Source of the DNA: Apis mellifera
Lineage: Eukaryota > Arthropoda > Insecta > Hymenoptera > Apidae
Reading direction: 5' to 3'
Assembly (NCBI RefSeq): GCF_003254395.2
Contig: NC_037649.1
Coordinates: 4,745,032-4,809,031, forward strand
Length of the DNA stretch: 64,000 nt
Positions 26,251 through 38,540 of the stretch are shown here, piece after piece. The notes under the pieces were generated by a model. It was not told where the DNA came from, ran no database searches, and saw only the letters and a list, made by a program, of their open reading frames with translations. Each line of letters starts with the position of its first letter. The stretch's first letter is position 1. Position numbers and translations under genes: made by a program.

Positions 26251-29200
26251 TCCGGCCAATTTATTGTTTTAATCCGGACTGGCTGGCTGGCTGGTTTTTT
26301 TGAACGCCGTGGAACAGACGGGAACGGTGTTAGAAATTTACGACTTGTTTGTAAAATTCGGTTTTTACAATTTTGAAAGCGTTGTTGACCGATGAAAAGT
26401 ATATAGCTCGGAAGAGAGGGCCCAACTGGAATCGTAACTCTCAATTACGCGTCTCGGTTTACTTTCCTGTTTAATTACAGACACGTGCTGCCTCCTTATT
26501 ATTATATTTCGCATAGCGTATAATTTCCACGCTACAATCGAACACCGCGTTATACCGAATCTCATCCATGATAATTATATAGAATCAACCGGGGAAACGA
26601 CCTGTTCCAAATAGACTTAAAACGAATTCCAACCGTTATCTCTCATCGTTTCAACACTTCAAAATACATCCTCGAAAAAAAAAAAAAGAACTCGTGCATC
26701 CTGTTGACGTGCATCCTTATATACGATCGCAGAAGGAACGTTGTTCAGCGTGTCGTCGTCGTGCAACGCCGCAGATGGTATCACGTCCCATAAAAAAGAT
26801 TTTCCAGTATGTACAAAGGGAAAGTATCTTGAATACTTGTAACGAAATGTTAATGAACATTTTTTTTTATCTCCATTTTCTACGAGTACATTATTTAATT
26901 CGATTTTAAAATATAACGTTATAATAACATTATAATGTACGTGGATAGAAAAATTTTATCTCTACCTCTTTATTATGTTTAGAAAACAAAAGGGATGCAA
27001 AGAATACGAGTGTTAATTTCATCTCCTTAAAGTGATATTCCTTTGAGAAAAGATTGTAATGCATTAGTCTCTTAAACAAAGTTTCATAAAAAAAAAAATA
27101 TTTAATTCTTCTTTATTTCTTTGTAAAAAAAAAAAAGTTTCCAAGAAAGTTACATTCAAAATATCGAAAAAACTTTGAAGATTGATACTTTCCCTTAACG
27201 AAAAAAGGATAAAAGAAAAAAAAATTTGTAATTTATATATAAACGCTACATCCAAATGTCTGAATTCTCTTCGTGACAAGAGAAGAGATTGCAAGAACGA
27301 TTTTACGAGTCATCACAGGTGAATTTCTTTGCAAGACAATGTTCGAATATTTTCGTACGTGCAGATTGGACGATCGAAAAATCGAAAATCGCAGCGACGT
27401 TCCAGCACAGGACGATCTCAGAGGCGAAACGAGCTGTAAAGCGATCGTTAGAGAGTACGGGCCACGGGTATATACGATCGTATCGGTAGCTAATGGACGT
27501 ACAATTAACGTGCCGCGCATCTGCGATTGGATCTCCGTCAAACGGCGATAAATTAAGTTAATTAGCTCGTTACACGTATCACCCGGTGGCTTTGGCCACG
27601 GTTTGACGAATGTGACGCTCGTTAATCGCCCGATCCGGGACTCGTTCGCTCGGTTTCCTTCCACCGCCGTTCCCGCCTTTCGTCGTTCTCAAGATTCTCG
27701 AGAACTTTTTCAACCGTTCACCATGTTTCTCATCACGTTGATCGACGCAACGCCTGTTCGGATCTTATTTTCGTTTGCCGAGTAATTTTAACAAGTGAGA
27801 AATTGAAATGAGAGATGAGGGTTTGTTTGAATTTTTTCGCGTGGTAATTAAGGAAAGATGTAAGAGTAATTCGATTATTTGAGATCAATAATTTGGAATA
27901 TTTTAATATCCAATGAATCATTATTTGTTACGAATTTATGTATTTTGTATTTAAAAGATAAATTCTACGTTACGTGATATATAAGCGCTGTTGCAAAAAT
28001 GGGTAATTTATTACAGATTTTGGATTAAGTTTGGAATAAAAATACTGGTTTCTTTTCACATTTTTTATTACTAAAGGAACAATAAATCGATCAATCGCGC
28101 GCTTTATCGTTTTACCGGCAACAAAAATTAATTATTTCGTAATAAAGATTTATCAAGAGATCGAAAACTTATCGATCAATTAAATTAAATTAAACAAGTT
28201 CTTTTATCATTTATTTATTTAACAATAAATAAATCGAGATAAAAAACTTATCAGCTCAATAATTATTAATTATTATCAAGTAATAAATAAATATATTTTT
28301 CATTTCTATTCCTTTCTTTAATACTATATAATCAATAATTTTAGTCAATAATTTTACAAGCAATTTTCCTTTAATTTTTTCAACACTATCATAAATAAAT
28401 ATATATATATATATATACTTCTCTCGTTGCAAACCTTTTTTAATTGACAATATATCGAATTCAAAAAAAAAAAAAAAAAAAAAAGAAACAAGAATTTCAT
28501 TCCACCTAATATAAACACTTTATATTACCGGTGATGTCACCAGTAGATACGAGTTTATCTTATATTGTTCACTTGTATTGTCATAAGATTATATCGTTGC
28601 AATGGAAATTTAATTCGATAATATGTTTTCACGAATATGCAACGTGTTAATATAACACGTTAATTTCGGAAAAAATTGTGTCGAATCTCTCGAAAATTAA
28701 CTGGAATCGGAAGTGTCAAAAATTTCGAGCGTATATAATAATCCATTTTTCGGTGGAATAATAACACGGAAAAGGAAATAGGGAAACAGTATCAATTCTC
28801 AGGAGGGGTTTGTCGTTTATTCAATTCCGATAAATTATAAAGCTTCATTACACTCATTGAATCCCGGTTTGCCAGGCGTCTCGATAATACCAAGCATATT
28901 AATATCGAAGTTACAGACAGCAATAGCAGTGATCCATGCACAGGAAAACGCGTACGACAGGCCGGGCATACCGTTGGTCGATCAATAAATGCTACCAGTA
29001 CGTAGACCCTATTAATATTTCCTTTTATCCTTCCACACTGCTGTAATATGCATAATAATAATATGTTGGATACCAGCGATAATAATTAACCGCGTGACAA
29101 AGCGTTTACGCGTTACAACGAACGTGTGCTTCAACATCATACACCCCCCCTCGCCCACCCCTTTTGATCCGACACGTGGCCCTCGAAAATGGAGATGGAG

Positions 29201-30270
29201 GAAAGTGACCGAAGCCACCGATTGATTTTTCTTCTATAACTCTCTGAATATTATGAAAAACGTTCAGATTAATTTTTCATAAGGCTTTTTCATCTTGTTG
29301 GTTGAAAACCTTGCCAAAATTTGTGTAAAAGGAAAAATTATTATTTTTTAAATTTACAAAGAAGCAATGGAATATTTTAAATCATTTATCTCTTGCAAAA
29401 ATATAAATGTTTCTCTTTTATGAGCAAATATTTGATCTAGAAGAAAACAGAAAATGATTAAAGGATGATATTATTTATATTTATAAATTAGAAATAAGAA
29501 TATTTAATAATTTATGAGTCGAGTTTGTCAGTTTTTAAATCATTATTCTGAAATGTTTATTTTGTTTTCTATTTACAAGCACTTATTTAAAAAAATTAGA
29601 TCTAAGATATGACATAAGAGGAAAATTTCTTTGATCTGCTATAAGCAGATTGTATGTGATATGGTCATTTTTTTCACAACGACTATAAGATAATTATCCA
29701 ATATATTCAATGCGGTATTTAATTTCATAGCATTTCTCTTTGTTCAATCCGTTTCAAACATTATGAATATGCCATGAAGAATGGGCGCATATAGATTCAA
29801 TTTTTTCAATAAAAAATAAAAAAAAGAATAACCAAGTTTTTCTCAATTTTATTTATTCAGATAAATATAAAAATACTTCAAATAATTTAACTTTTATTAA
29901 AAAACAAGAATGATTCATACAATAAGAAACTTTTGGCAATGAATTTTGAATGAAAATATTTTCTTGCCAAAAAAATGTGATAACTTCACTGCCTCATACT
30001 TGATATTCTTAATCTCAAGTTCAAATACTTGTAAATCCAAACAATAGAAGAATATAAGAATCTTATTTTAACCTATATTATACCATTTTGATTCGACAAC
30101 AAGAGATACTCAAAATTTGATTCTAAACAAAAATTCTGCAAGAAGCGCAGAATCTGAACGATTTCAGAAGCATAATACACGTGTACAAAAGAAAAGTTTA
30201 AATTATCTCGTTATTTAACACTTAAAATAATATACGACATTCATTATATCCTCTTCACTCGAGAAGAAAG
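26251..30270. other. Noncoding stretch, AT-rich with three islets
   Basis: (GGCT)n occurs at about 26278-26294. A CpG-rich islet at about 27300-27780 has open frames on both strands (92 codons on +, 143 on -) but no splice context or family match. Another islet lies at 28850-29220. A poly-A run lies at 28463-28484. No gene supported. Confidence 0.5.
28463..28484. repeat. Poly-A run of 22 bases
   Basis: Homopolymer A within AT-rich sequence; nothing else attached. Confidence 0.9.
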
Positions 30271-30633
30271 AATACGCGTGTATTTCGGCCAATGAAGAAA
30301 ATACAGAAAGACTCATTGGAATATCACGTGTGCCTGGTTCGTATCACGCGCTTTCTCAACTCGAGAGCCTTTTTTTTTTTTTTTTCCTCCCCCCTTCTTT
30401 TTCTTCTCCTCCTGTCCCCGTTGGCCGGTTGCTCGGTCGATTGTACCACCAGCCATAGGAGAAACGGAGCCCTTTTCATCCCCCTGCCCGCCCAACTTGG
30501 AAATTGTTCTCGACTCGATCCAGCCCAGGTTCTTGTCGGCACTCAAACTAATAAGCTCTCCGGATTAATTAAAATTTTGTCCGATGTTGCTGGCCGAACC
30601 GTGAGTTTTCCACGTATAAACAGGAAACGTAGG

Positions 30634-30760
30634 CCCTCCCTTGTTCCCTTCTTCTTCTTTTTCTTCTTCTTCTTCTCTCTTTTCTTCCCTTTTTCCCTCT
30701 CTCTCTCTCTCTCTTTTTCTCTCTCTTCCGCTTCGTTTTTTTTTTGCTTTAGTTTTTTTT
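30634..30760 (+). repeat. CT/CTT-rich tract
   Basis: Nearly pure pyrimidine with TTC and CT repeats. The reverse strand reads GAGA. Confidence 0.85.
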
Positions 30761-30895
30761 AATTCGTCGATTCCAACTAATTACGAGGCGAACAGGTATA
30801 CAAGAGGGGGGAGGAAGGGGGGTCACGTAGCTCTCGTTGCGCCAGCGTGGTTGTATCACGAACTCGACGTTTCGATGGCTGCTTCTCGCGAGCTC

Positions 30896-31030
30896 CCCCT
30901 CTTTCTCTCTCTCTCTCTCTCTCTCTTTTTCACTCCCTTTCTCTCTTCTCATTTGCTTTTTTTCTTCTCGTTTCCTTTTTCACGAATAATCCCCTCCTCT
31001 CTCTTGCGCGACTCGACTCTCTCTCTCTCT
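30896..31030 (+). repeat. CT-rich tract
   Basis: Two blocks of (CT)n (about 30903-30926 and 31016-31030) joined by pyrimidine-rich sequence. The reverse strand gives repeated GAGAG. Confidence 0.8.
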
Positions 31031-31340
31031 CGTCGTTAATTGCCATTCGAGCACTAATTACTCATTAACGACGAAGAGAATCGTAGGAATCGGGGGAGAT
31101 TTATGGATACACGGGATAATTTCATAGGCGGGCACACATAGGGAGCATGGGAGGTCGTTGGTGTGGGTGCTCGTAGGTGTGCGCGCGCGTTCACGAGAGA
31201 GCCCCGTTATCGAGGTGAAAGGATCTTTTATTTAGTAATAGAAGTTCGAAGTGGAATGGGTTTGAAGATAAACATCGTTACGTGCTCTCGTGGCTGTGGC
31301 AGATAATTATTAACCATTAAGCGGACCGGCGTAGAAGGTC

Positions 31341-33700
31341 GTACCCCATTTTCCAGATCCCGTGCTTTATACTGTTCGTGAGATTATATCTTTAATATCA
31401 TTCGAATCTATTCCTATTATAGTTGGCTCCTTTTTTTCTTCTTCTTCTTCTTCTTCTTCTTTTTTTATATATATCTGTGTTTTGTTTGGAATGGAAGGAT
31501 GAATTTCAAAGGAATAAGAAACGTTTTTTGTGAATGATTCGATAAGCTGTGATTAGACGCCATCTTTGCTTCAGATGAGATCTTGAAAGTAGATGTTATT
31601 CTTCGAGAAAGAGAGAGAGAGAGAGAAAGAGAGGATAAGATAACGAGATATCTGAAGTTTTCTTTTTTTATTATTCTGATTCGTTTGAAGCTTTTGAATG
31701 TCTGAAAGGGAAGTAGATTAGAGCTAGGAATGTAAGTTGCATAACTAGGGTGATGGATTGTAGAACGAAACAAATTTATTGTGCATGATAGGTTTATATA
31801 TTCAACTTTTGCAAATATTAAAATTATATCATGTAGCGTGTCTATGTAATTTTTTAATTATAGTAGATAAATTTCATCGTTAAAAAAATCAATGAAAAAT
31901 CAATCGATGAAATTTGGTAAAATAAATAGGGGGAATATTTTTCAGCAGGAATAGTTACACATTTTTATAGCTTCTAATTTATTTGACTGGTTGAAAACAA
32001 TGCCGAATTGTTTCATCTGAATTGATCGCTAAACTGGACTAGTTTGTGAACATAAAATATCACCCTCGTAAAATGAACAGCGACATGCCACCCATTTTGG
32101 CATTGTTTGTTTTATTGGAATCAAAAATCGACATAACTTTTCTACTAACTGCGAATAATCAATATATTTTTTCTTTTGTTACTGATGGAGAGGAGAGAAA
32201 TTTATAAAATTCTTTTAAATGAATTTAAGATACTTAGATGTTAAGAAATTTTTTTTTTTAAATATTGATCATATATTTTTACAAAAATACAGTGAGAAGA
32301 ATCTTTTATAACATAGAAAATAAGTTGTTTTTTATTTTTTATTATATTATCTTTCTTAATTTAAGTATCTTAGTATTTTTTATTTATTTACATATATTAT
32401 TTTTCAAATTCATTCCTTTATTCTCACAATTTGATTTTTCTAATTAAATCATTTCTAATAGAATCTAGCCAATCTAATTTAATCTTGTTAGATTCTTGTC
32501 AAATCTGGAACAATTTGAATTCGCGAATTTTATTTCACACTTGATACCATATCACTGGATTTATCCTTAATTAACTAATTTACGATATACGAGTGATTCG
32601 TAGTTGCGTAAAAATCTTCCAAGTTTGATTCACCAACAATTCTTCTTCGTATCTACATCGAGTAAATCTAAAAATAATCCAGTTATTTATTTATCCTGAC
32701 AAGGATAGCACAAAGAGGATAATTAAAACCGCACGAAAGATATTTTAAAGTAAGGCAATTTACATACATGCACGACGTTTATAAAAAAAAAAAAAACTAT
32801 TATCTCTTCTCAACCTGCACACAGCCATAAATTCTCGCGAGTGACGACAAATTGCCATGATTGACTCCACTTCCATCCAAACGGAGCGATGCGATCGTCA
32901 TCGTGGGCTTCCCATCCCACAAAGACGTCCCCATGTCCCCCCTCTCCAATTTTCCACGGACCCTCGAATAACACTTCAATTCAGGATAATATCGCAGCTG
33001 TCGTTGGTAATGCGTTATTATTTCCTGTTTCGTAAACGAACGCCGCAGGACGTTCAATTGCACCCTCGACGTTGTGCACGCACGTCGGTTGGTTACCTTC
33101 CTCGTTCCTTCGACTTTCCTCCCCTCAATTTCCTCATCAACTTCCCTTTTTTTTCCTTTTTATATTCATAATTTAAAACTTTGTGACATTTACAAGTACA
33201 AAAAAAAAGGAGAACGCCAATTTTTTTCATTAAAGACTTACGCAAAAAGTATATTATTTGATAGAAATCAAAACGCATTTCTTTTTTGTAAGATCTTAAA
33301 TTGAAATCATTTGATTATTATGAGAATTATAATGATTTGTTTTATTAAAAATATAAAGTAGATTATATTTGAATCGTTGAATTGACTTTCCTTTAACCTA
33401 TCATTAATGATCATTACATATCGTTTTTATTTGTATTTCCAAACCAGATTATATCTTAAAATAAGCATATTTCTTTAGATCACTACACTTTATCTGCAAA
33501 AGATAGTAGAAAATTTTAACACATTCCCTCTTCTGCCAGGAATATTTCAATCTTCGGCGATCTTGGAATTCCAAGAACAAAGTTGAAAACCCCAAAACAT
33601 CACGGAAGCAATTTTGCAATTTCGATTTTAGAATCGAATTAATCAACGACCTAGAAAATCCCTCTTCACAAATTTTCGTAAAAACGCGCATCTCCTTACC
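31341..33700. other. AT-rich noncoding stretch
   Basis: Contains (CTT)n at 31430-31467, a GA tract at about 31609-31632 and a modest GC-richer islet at 32810-33130. No gene supported. Confidence 0.6.
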
Positions 33701-34450
33701 ATGTTTAACCATGTTCAAAACACATTTTGACTAAGCTCTCTCTCTCTCTTTCTCCCGAAATTCGATCACCGCTTCGCGATGTCCTCGCATACTTATTCGC
33801 GCGCAAATCGTAAGCTGAGAACCGACAAATGTTGTAAGCCCGAGGCACGAGGCGATCCAGGAGCAACGTCATGCCGGATTGCATCTGCTGAAAAGAGTTT
33901 TATTATTCCCGCGTACGGGCAGATGCGTGGCGGAGGGGAAAGGGAGAATGGGGGAGAGAGAGAGAGAGGGAGAGAGGGAGGGGAGGAGTGTGGAATTGTA
34001 TTAAGCGACACGGAGGAAGGGGAGGGTGAGAGTGGAGGGATGCAAAGGCGGGGAATGCAGGAAAAGAGAAACATTGATTAGAAGGGGTGGCTGTGGAGAA
34101 AGGAGGAAGCGCCTCGGCTCTTTAAGGACTTCGGCTCTTTGTCGTCTCGCTGGGCAAATTAATACGATGAAGGCACGTTAAGGATCCTGTTCTCTTCGTC
34201 ATCCGGCAATAAAGTTTCGGCGGATTCCTTTTCTCTCTTTCTTTCTTTCTTTTTTTCTCTCTCTCTTTTTTTTCTTTATTCCTTTTTCTCTTTTCACGTG
34301 AAGGGTGATCACGTGAGTTCGTCGTTAGAGGGATTTACAATTAGCGTGTCATTGCGCGATGCGATGCAATTAGGATGTTGCCGGCTGGTCGTTATAATTG
34401 GGGGAGGGTGCGGCAGTAGTTAGTCTCGATTGAACTTGGGTAACGTGATC
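33701..34450. other. GC-richer islet with GA tract and paired E-boxes
   Basis: A purine-rich G/A block at 33930-34080 has several G runs and GAGAG motifs. A CT tract at 34220-34270 is followed by two identical TCACGTGA sites at 34294-34301 and 34309-34316. Candidate regulatory element. Confidence 0.45.
34294..34316. promoter_or_regulatory. Pair of identical palindromic E-boxes
   Basis: TCACGTGA occurs twice, 15 bases centre to centre. CACGTG is the known core for bHLH-type factors (Clock/Cycle, Myc/Max, MITF classes). Occupancy is not known. Confidence 0.4.
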
Positions 34451-36330
34451 TGGATGACTTAGTTCTTTGAGGGAAAAAGAAGAAGAAGAGAGAGAAAAAA
34501 AAAGAAGAGGGAAGTAATTGACTCGATGGCGCGATATTATGAGTCGATGATATATGCGTGGTTTTGTACTCGTGTCGTTTTTTTGATTTAAAAGAGAATA
34601 GGGAAGATAATGGAGGAACTAATATTTGTTGTATATAAATATATATATTTGGACAGAATTTATTATTATATTGGTTATATTGGTGATTTTTTAAAGATAT
34701 ATTATATTTTATTGCGACAATTGTTTTTTGATATAATAACGAAATTAGTACTATATAGAGACAATTAAAATTTGTTGTAAAATGAATAATGCAATAAAAT
34801 AGGTGTTAATCGTTCATTCATGCGCCAAGATTAAATTTGAAACAAAACGAGAAGCTTAAAAAACTGTATTTATTATGGATCCATTGTAATTGCCCAGAAC
34901 GAAATAACGTGATTGTGAAAATAAAATAAAATAAATTTTCTCGTTATATTCGATTATTGCATTAAATCTTGTTTATTAACAGTTTTACAATGTATAAATA
35001 TATGTATAAACTTTCCTACATTTCATACATTATAAAATTTCTTAAATCAAAAACAAAAAAGAATTATTGTATATGTATTCCTATCTCCTCTATAAAATTC
35101 AATTTCTATAACAAAGAGATTAAAAATAATACAAGAATAAAATAGAAGGAAAAATCAGTTTAAATCTCTCGTTTCTAATAAATTCGAAAATTTTCGTTCA
35201 AAATGGAATATCTTGCAGGGGTTGCGGTTAAGAAATTAAATTGGTTACGAACTACGGTGACTAGGCCGTGATAAATCCTGAAAAAAATATGTGTTTGACA
35301 GATATTACTCGTCTTACCCTCGCCACGTCCTCGTTTTCACAATCAGACCCCTCAGCCTGGCCTCTCTCTCTCGATTCCTTCTCTTCCATCCCCCATTGTA
35401 TTTTTGGTTTTCAATCCCCTGTTCCAGTTTCTTTCCGTAAAATTACCATATCTCCGAGTAACAGCTGCCACAGTCATCCTCAGCATCTGATAAACTGATA
35501 CCAGTGACGCACTGCCAACGTCCGAGGGGGTGTGCAACCCCTGGCCCTCCTTCAAAAGATTCTTCGAAACATCTTGAAGTGCATAGTTGGACGATTTTGC
35601 ACGTGGTCGGTTTTGCGTGCGCAGTTTCGAGGGTTGTTTGGTTATAAATTGGAATTTATGGACGGATTTTCCGGGTCCAACGTTGGCCGCCACCGTCATT
35701 AGGTTTGTAAATTACCGACACTTGAAACACCGTTTCCGGCCTGCGAAGCGCTTTATTGCCCCCTGTACCAGCTCTCTTTATCTTTTGTCATGTTTCCATT
35801 TTTTTCTTTCCCTCTGTTTGACGATCGCCAATTGACAAGGTCGTTGAGAAATAGCTGTAAATGGGGTGGAGGGGGAAGGGTAATCCTTAAGAGAATTTCT
35901 CTTCCGCCAGATGTTCCTTGCTTTTCAAACGTCACACTGACAATCAATCAAGATTTGGAAAATTTTACCGTTCAAAACTTATAATTAAAATCGTTTAAGA
36001 CACGTAATTTATTGATATATCTCATATGTCTCTATATTTGATCTTTCCTTATGAATCTAACGTTAAAATATATTATTCAATGCAATTATTTTTATTAATA
36101 CCCTTGAATCTTTCCTTACCATATTCAAATTTTCAATAATATTCTCAATTTCCAGGTAAAGAATTATTTTACAAAAATCTTAAAGGAATCTACTTTTACT
36201 TAATAATTAATATCTACAATAATATCATCGATATTAATAAATACCGAAATATTTTAGATCTAAACGAACGATATCTAATCAATAAAACATCAACGAATTC
36301 GATAATAAACAATAATTAAAAATTAAAAAT
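34451..36330. other. AT-rich noncoding stretch with one islet
   Basis: The islet at about 35210-35930 is CpG-containing and open on both strands for about 80-115 codons, without splice sites or a recognisable protein. AT-rich elsewhere. Confidence 0.55.
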
Positions 36331-36960
36331 TATCATACGTGAATATCTCGCGCATAACCTATATAACTAGGAAGAAAAGGGGGAGGGAAACTGCGCGAGA
36401 GGGGGGTGGAGCCGTCCGGAAACGTAACAAGACCCTCGTATTTCATCACGGCGAGGAGGGATTGGCCGTTGGAAATTTCGTCGAATTACGCAGCGAAACG
36501 CGGCCCGAGCCAATAACCGAATCATAATCCCTTAGTTTTACACGGGAACGCGGCACGCCGGTCCCCGCGTAGAGGGGAGGAGGGGAGGCTTTGGCGCGGA
36601 GAGGGGAAACTTTACTGCGCAAATTAAGGCGAAGTGGCAGTCAGTAATTTTATGTGCCCATCTCAGCCACTGATATTGAATTTCCTTAGTCGCTTAATCC
36701 AAATCCTCGAGCGGGGAGAGGGAAGCGAGAGAAAGGGAGGGGAGAGAGGTGGAGGGGCGCGTGGGCGAGAAACCCTTCGTAACCGGCGGCAGCGATCTCG
36801 CGAAATTGAAATCATTACTTTACGGGCGCACCGGCAAAATTGGCTACACACCCGGTGGATCACGATGGAATTTCTAAAAAGCGGGCAACCCTTATCGTCC
36901 CTAATCAGTTGACGGAGAAACTTGGTGATGAATGGATCGATCTTGGCGCTCAATCTTTCC
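36331..36960. other. GC/CpG-rich islet with purine block
   Basis: Contains a G/A-rich run (about 36710-36765) with multiple G runs, then unique CpG-rich sequence. Candidate regulatory islet; no gene. Confidence 0.45.
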
Positions 36961-37780
36961 TCGAGATTTTTTTTCGCGATGTGTGGGATGGTTAATTTGA
37001 GAGGATTGTTTGAAATTTGATGAATTTTTCGTTGTTGACATTTTTATTATTATTGTATCAATCCTTCGTCTTTGTTATGTCTATATTACTGTATTAATTT
37101 TGTATTTTCTATTATATTATTCTGGAAAAATATGTCGAATGAATTAATATAATATAAGAATTTTCATAAATTGCGTGTGCGACGATAATCGCTTGAGAGA
37201 TTAAATTACTTCTGAAATATTCGTTTAATATTACAATTTAATGTTATTATTTTATTTTAGCTCTATATATAGTATATTATATAGCAACAAGATTCATTTT
37301 AATTATCTTGTATTTATAAGTTAATATAACGTAACGTTATATTTCATTTTTTTCTTCATATCATTATATTGCAATATATCGTTCTAAGTTTTGAAAGAAT
37401 TGAGTATTAACTTAGGCAATTAATTTCAGAATCACTTAATCTTTAAAACAGTTGGATCGTATGAAAAGAAATTTATAATGAAAAAAGATGTATAATATAA
37501 AAAAGATTATATTTAACGAATAAAACGATGCAACTGTACGTTAAATTTATCTCAAATCGTTAAAGGTAGCAGAAAAATTAAAATTATAAAATAAAACATA
37601 GTAGTACAATTTTTCAATACTTCTCAATCATAATAAAATCTTTAAAAACATTTCCAACATTAATACTTCGAAAAATTCTTACATGCAAAAAAAAAAAAAA
37701 AGCTTCATGTACAATATTCGAATATATTACAATTATTCCAGCATCAAATCAAGAAATCGCTCGACACGAGCGATCAAACA
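36961..37780. other. AT-rich noncoding stretch
   Basis: Nothing beyond A/T-rich sequence and an A-run at 37687-37701. Confidence 0.7.
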
Positions 37781-38200
37781 CGCTATAATCCCGAATTCTC
37801 ATAACGCCAATCCATTTATCCAAGAACAAAGCGAGCCGTTTCGTCCCCAGCTTGAAACCCGAATCGGCCATTTTCCGGGTCGATTCTTTCCAACGCGATC
37901 TCGAAGCCCCGCGGTGCGCGGGACAGTGTACGCGGAAACCGCAACGCGTGAAACGCGATTCCATCGGCGGGCCAAGTAAGCCGACATTTCGATAATCAGC
38001 GGCCACGTGTTGCGCCGCGCGGCGCGGCGCGTTGACTTGCTATAATTACTTTGGCCGAACGGTTAACACTCGGCGGCCGGCGCCGATGCGAGCTGGATCG
38101 TGGTGCATCGCGCGCATACACGCCGCGGGATAATTTATCGCGAGCCCGATGCCCCGTTCCACGAGGATATTATCCCTCTATGGGAAGGGAACGAGTGTTG
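37781..38200. other. Extreme CpG-rich islet
   Basis: The densest CpG cluster I see, with GCGCCGCGCGGCGC (38012-38025, a perfect palindrome) and further GGCCGGCGCCG near 38077. A CCACGTGT E-box lies at about 38003. A 98-codon + frame and minus-strand frames overlap here, as expected from low stop density. Confidence 0.5.
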
Positions 38201-38205
38201 TTGCT

Positions 38206-38530
38206 GGGCTAGTGATGGGATCAACCGAGTCGCGTTGTAATAGTTGATCTGATAAGTTGAGTAGAGAAAGAGGAGACGGTTCACGTTGGTGGTGCACGAT
38301 TTATTAACTGTTGAACGATGATGTTGAAGAATGAAGAGGAAATGGAACGAATATCGTTGAACGATAGTGATGGGATTAAGCGTATCGCGAGTGTGATTGA
38401 TTCGATGAGTCGAGTTAGGGAAGAGAAGGAAACTTCTCGTGTGGTATATTTATTGGCTGTTAAAGGTCGATGTTTGAGGGAAAGGAACGAATGTTTTTGA
38501 ACAATAGTGATGGGATTAAGCAAGTATAAT
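38206..38530. repeat. Diverged tandem repeat, about 140-155 bp period
   Basis: AGTGATGGGAT recurs at 38211, 38366 and 38506. Copies 2 and 3 also share the preceding GGAACGAAT and the following GA-rich and TTATTTATTG-type segments. Confidence 0.65.
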
Positions 38531-38540
38531 TTGATGAATC

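Larger units (their letters stand above)
30271..31340. other. GC-richer islet with long CT tracts
   Basis: Contains T-run 30369-30385, a C/T tract at 30634-30760 and (CT)n tracts at 30896-31030, separated by CpG-rich unique sequence. A short alternating CG/TG run lies at 31177-31190. Open frames here are CT-repeat artefacts. Confidence 0.5.

Noticed and set aside
27233..27664. 143-codon minus frame overlapping a 92-codon plus frame with fairly normal composition
   Set aside because: Both strands are open in the same CpG-rich islet, with no splice sites or family resemblance. Worth a conservation check but not annotated.
30292..31068. Open frames up to 156 codons
   Set aside because: Poly-Phe/Ser/Leu from T and CT tracts.
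28000..32120. Possible mariner-type or other DNA transposon remnants
   Set aside because: No terminal inverted repeats, TA duplication or transposase-like frame could be recognised by reading.
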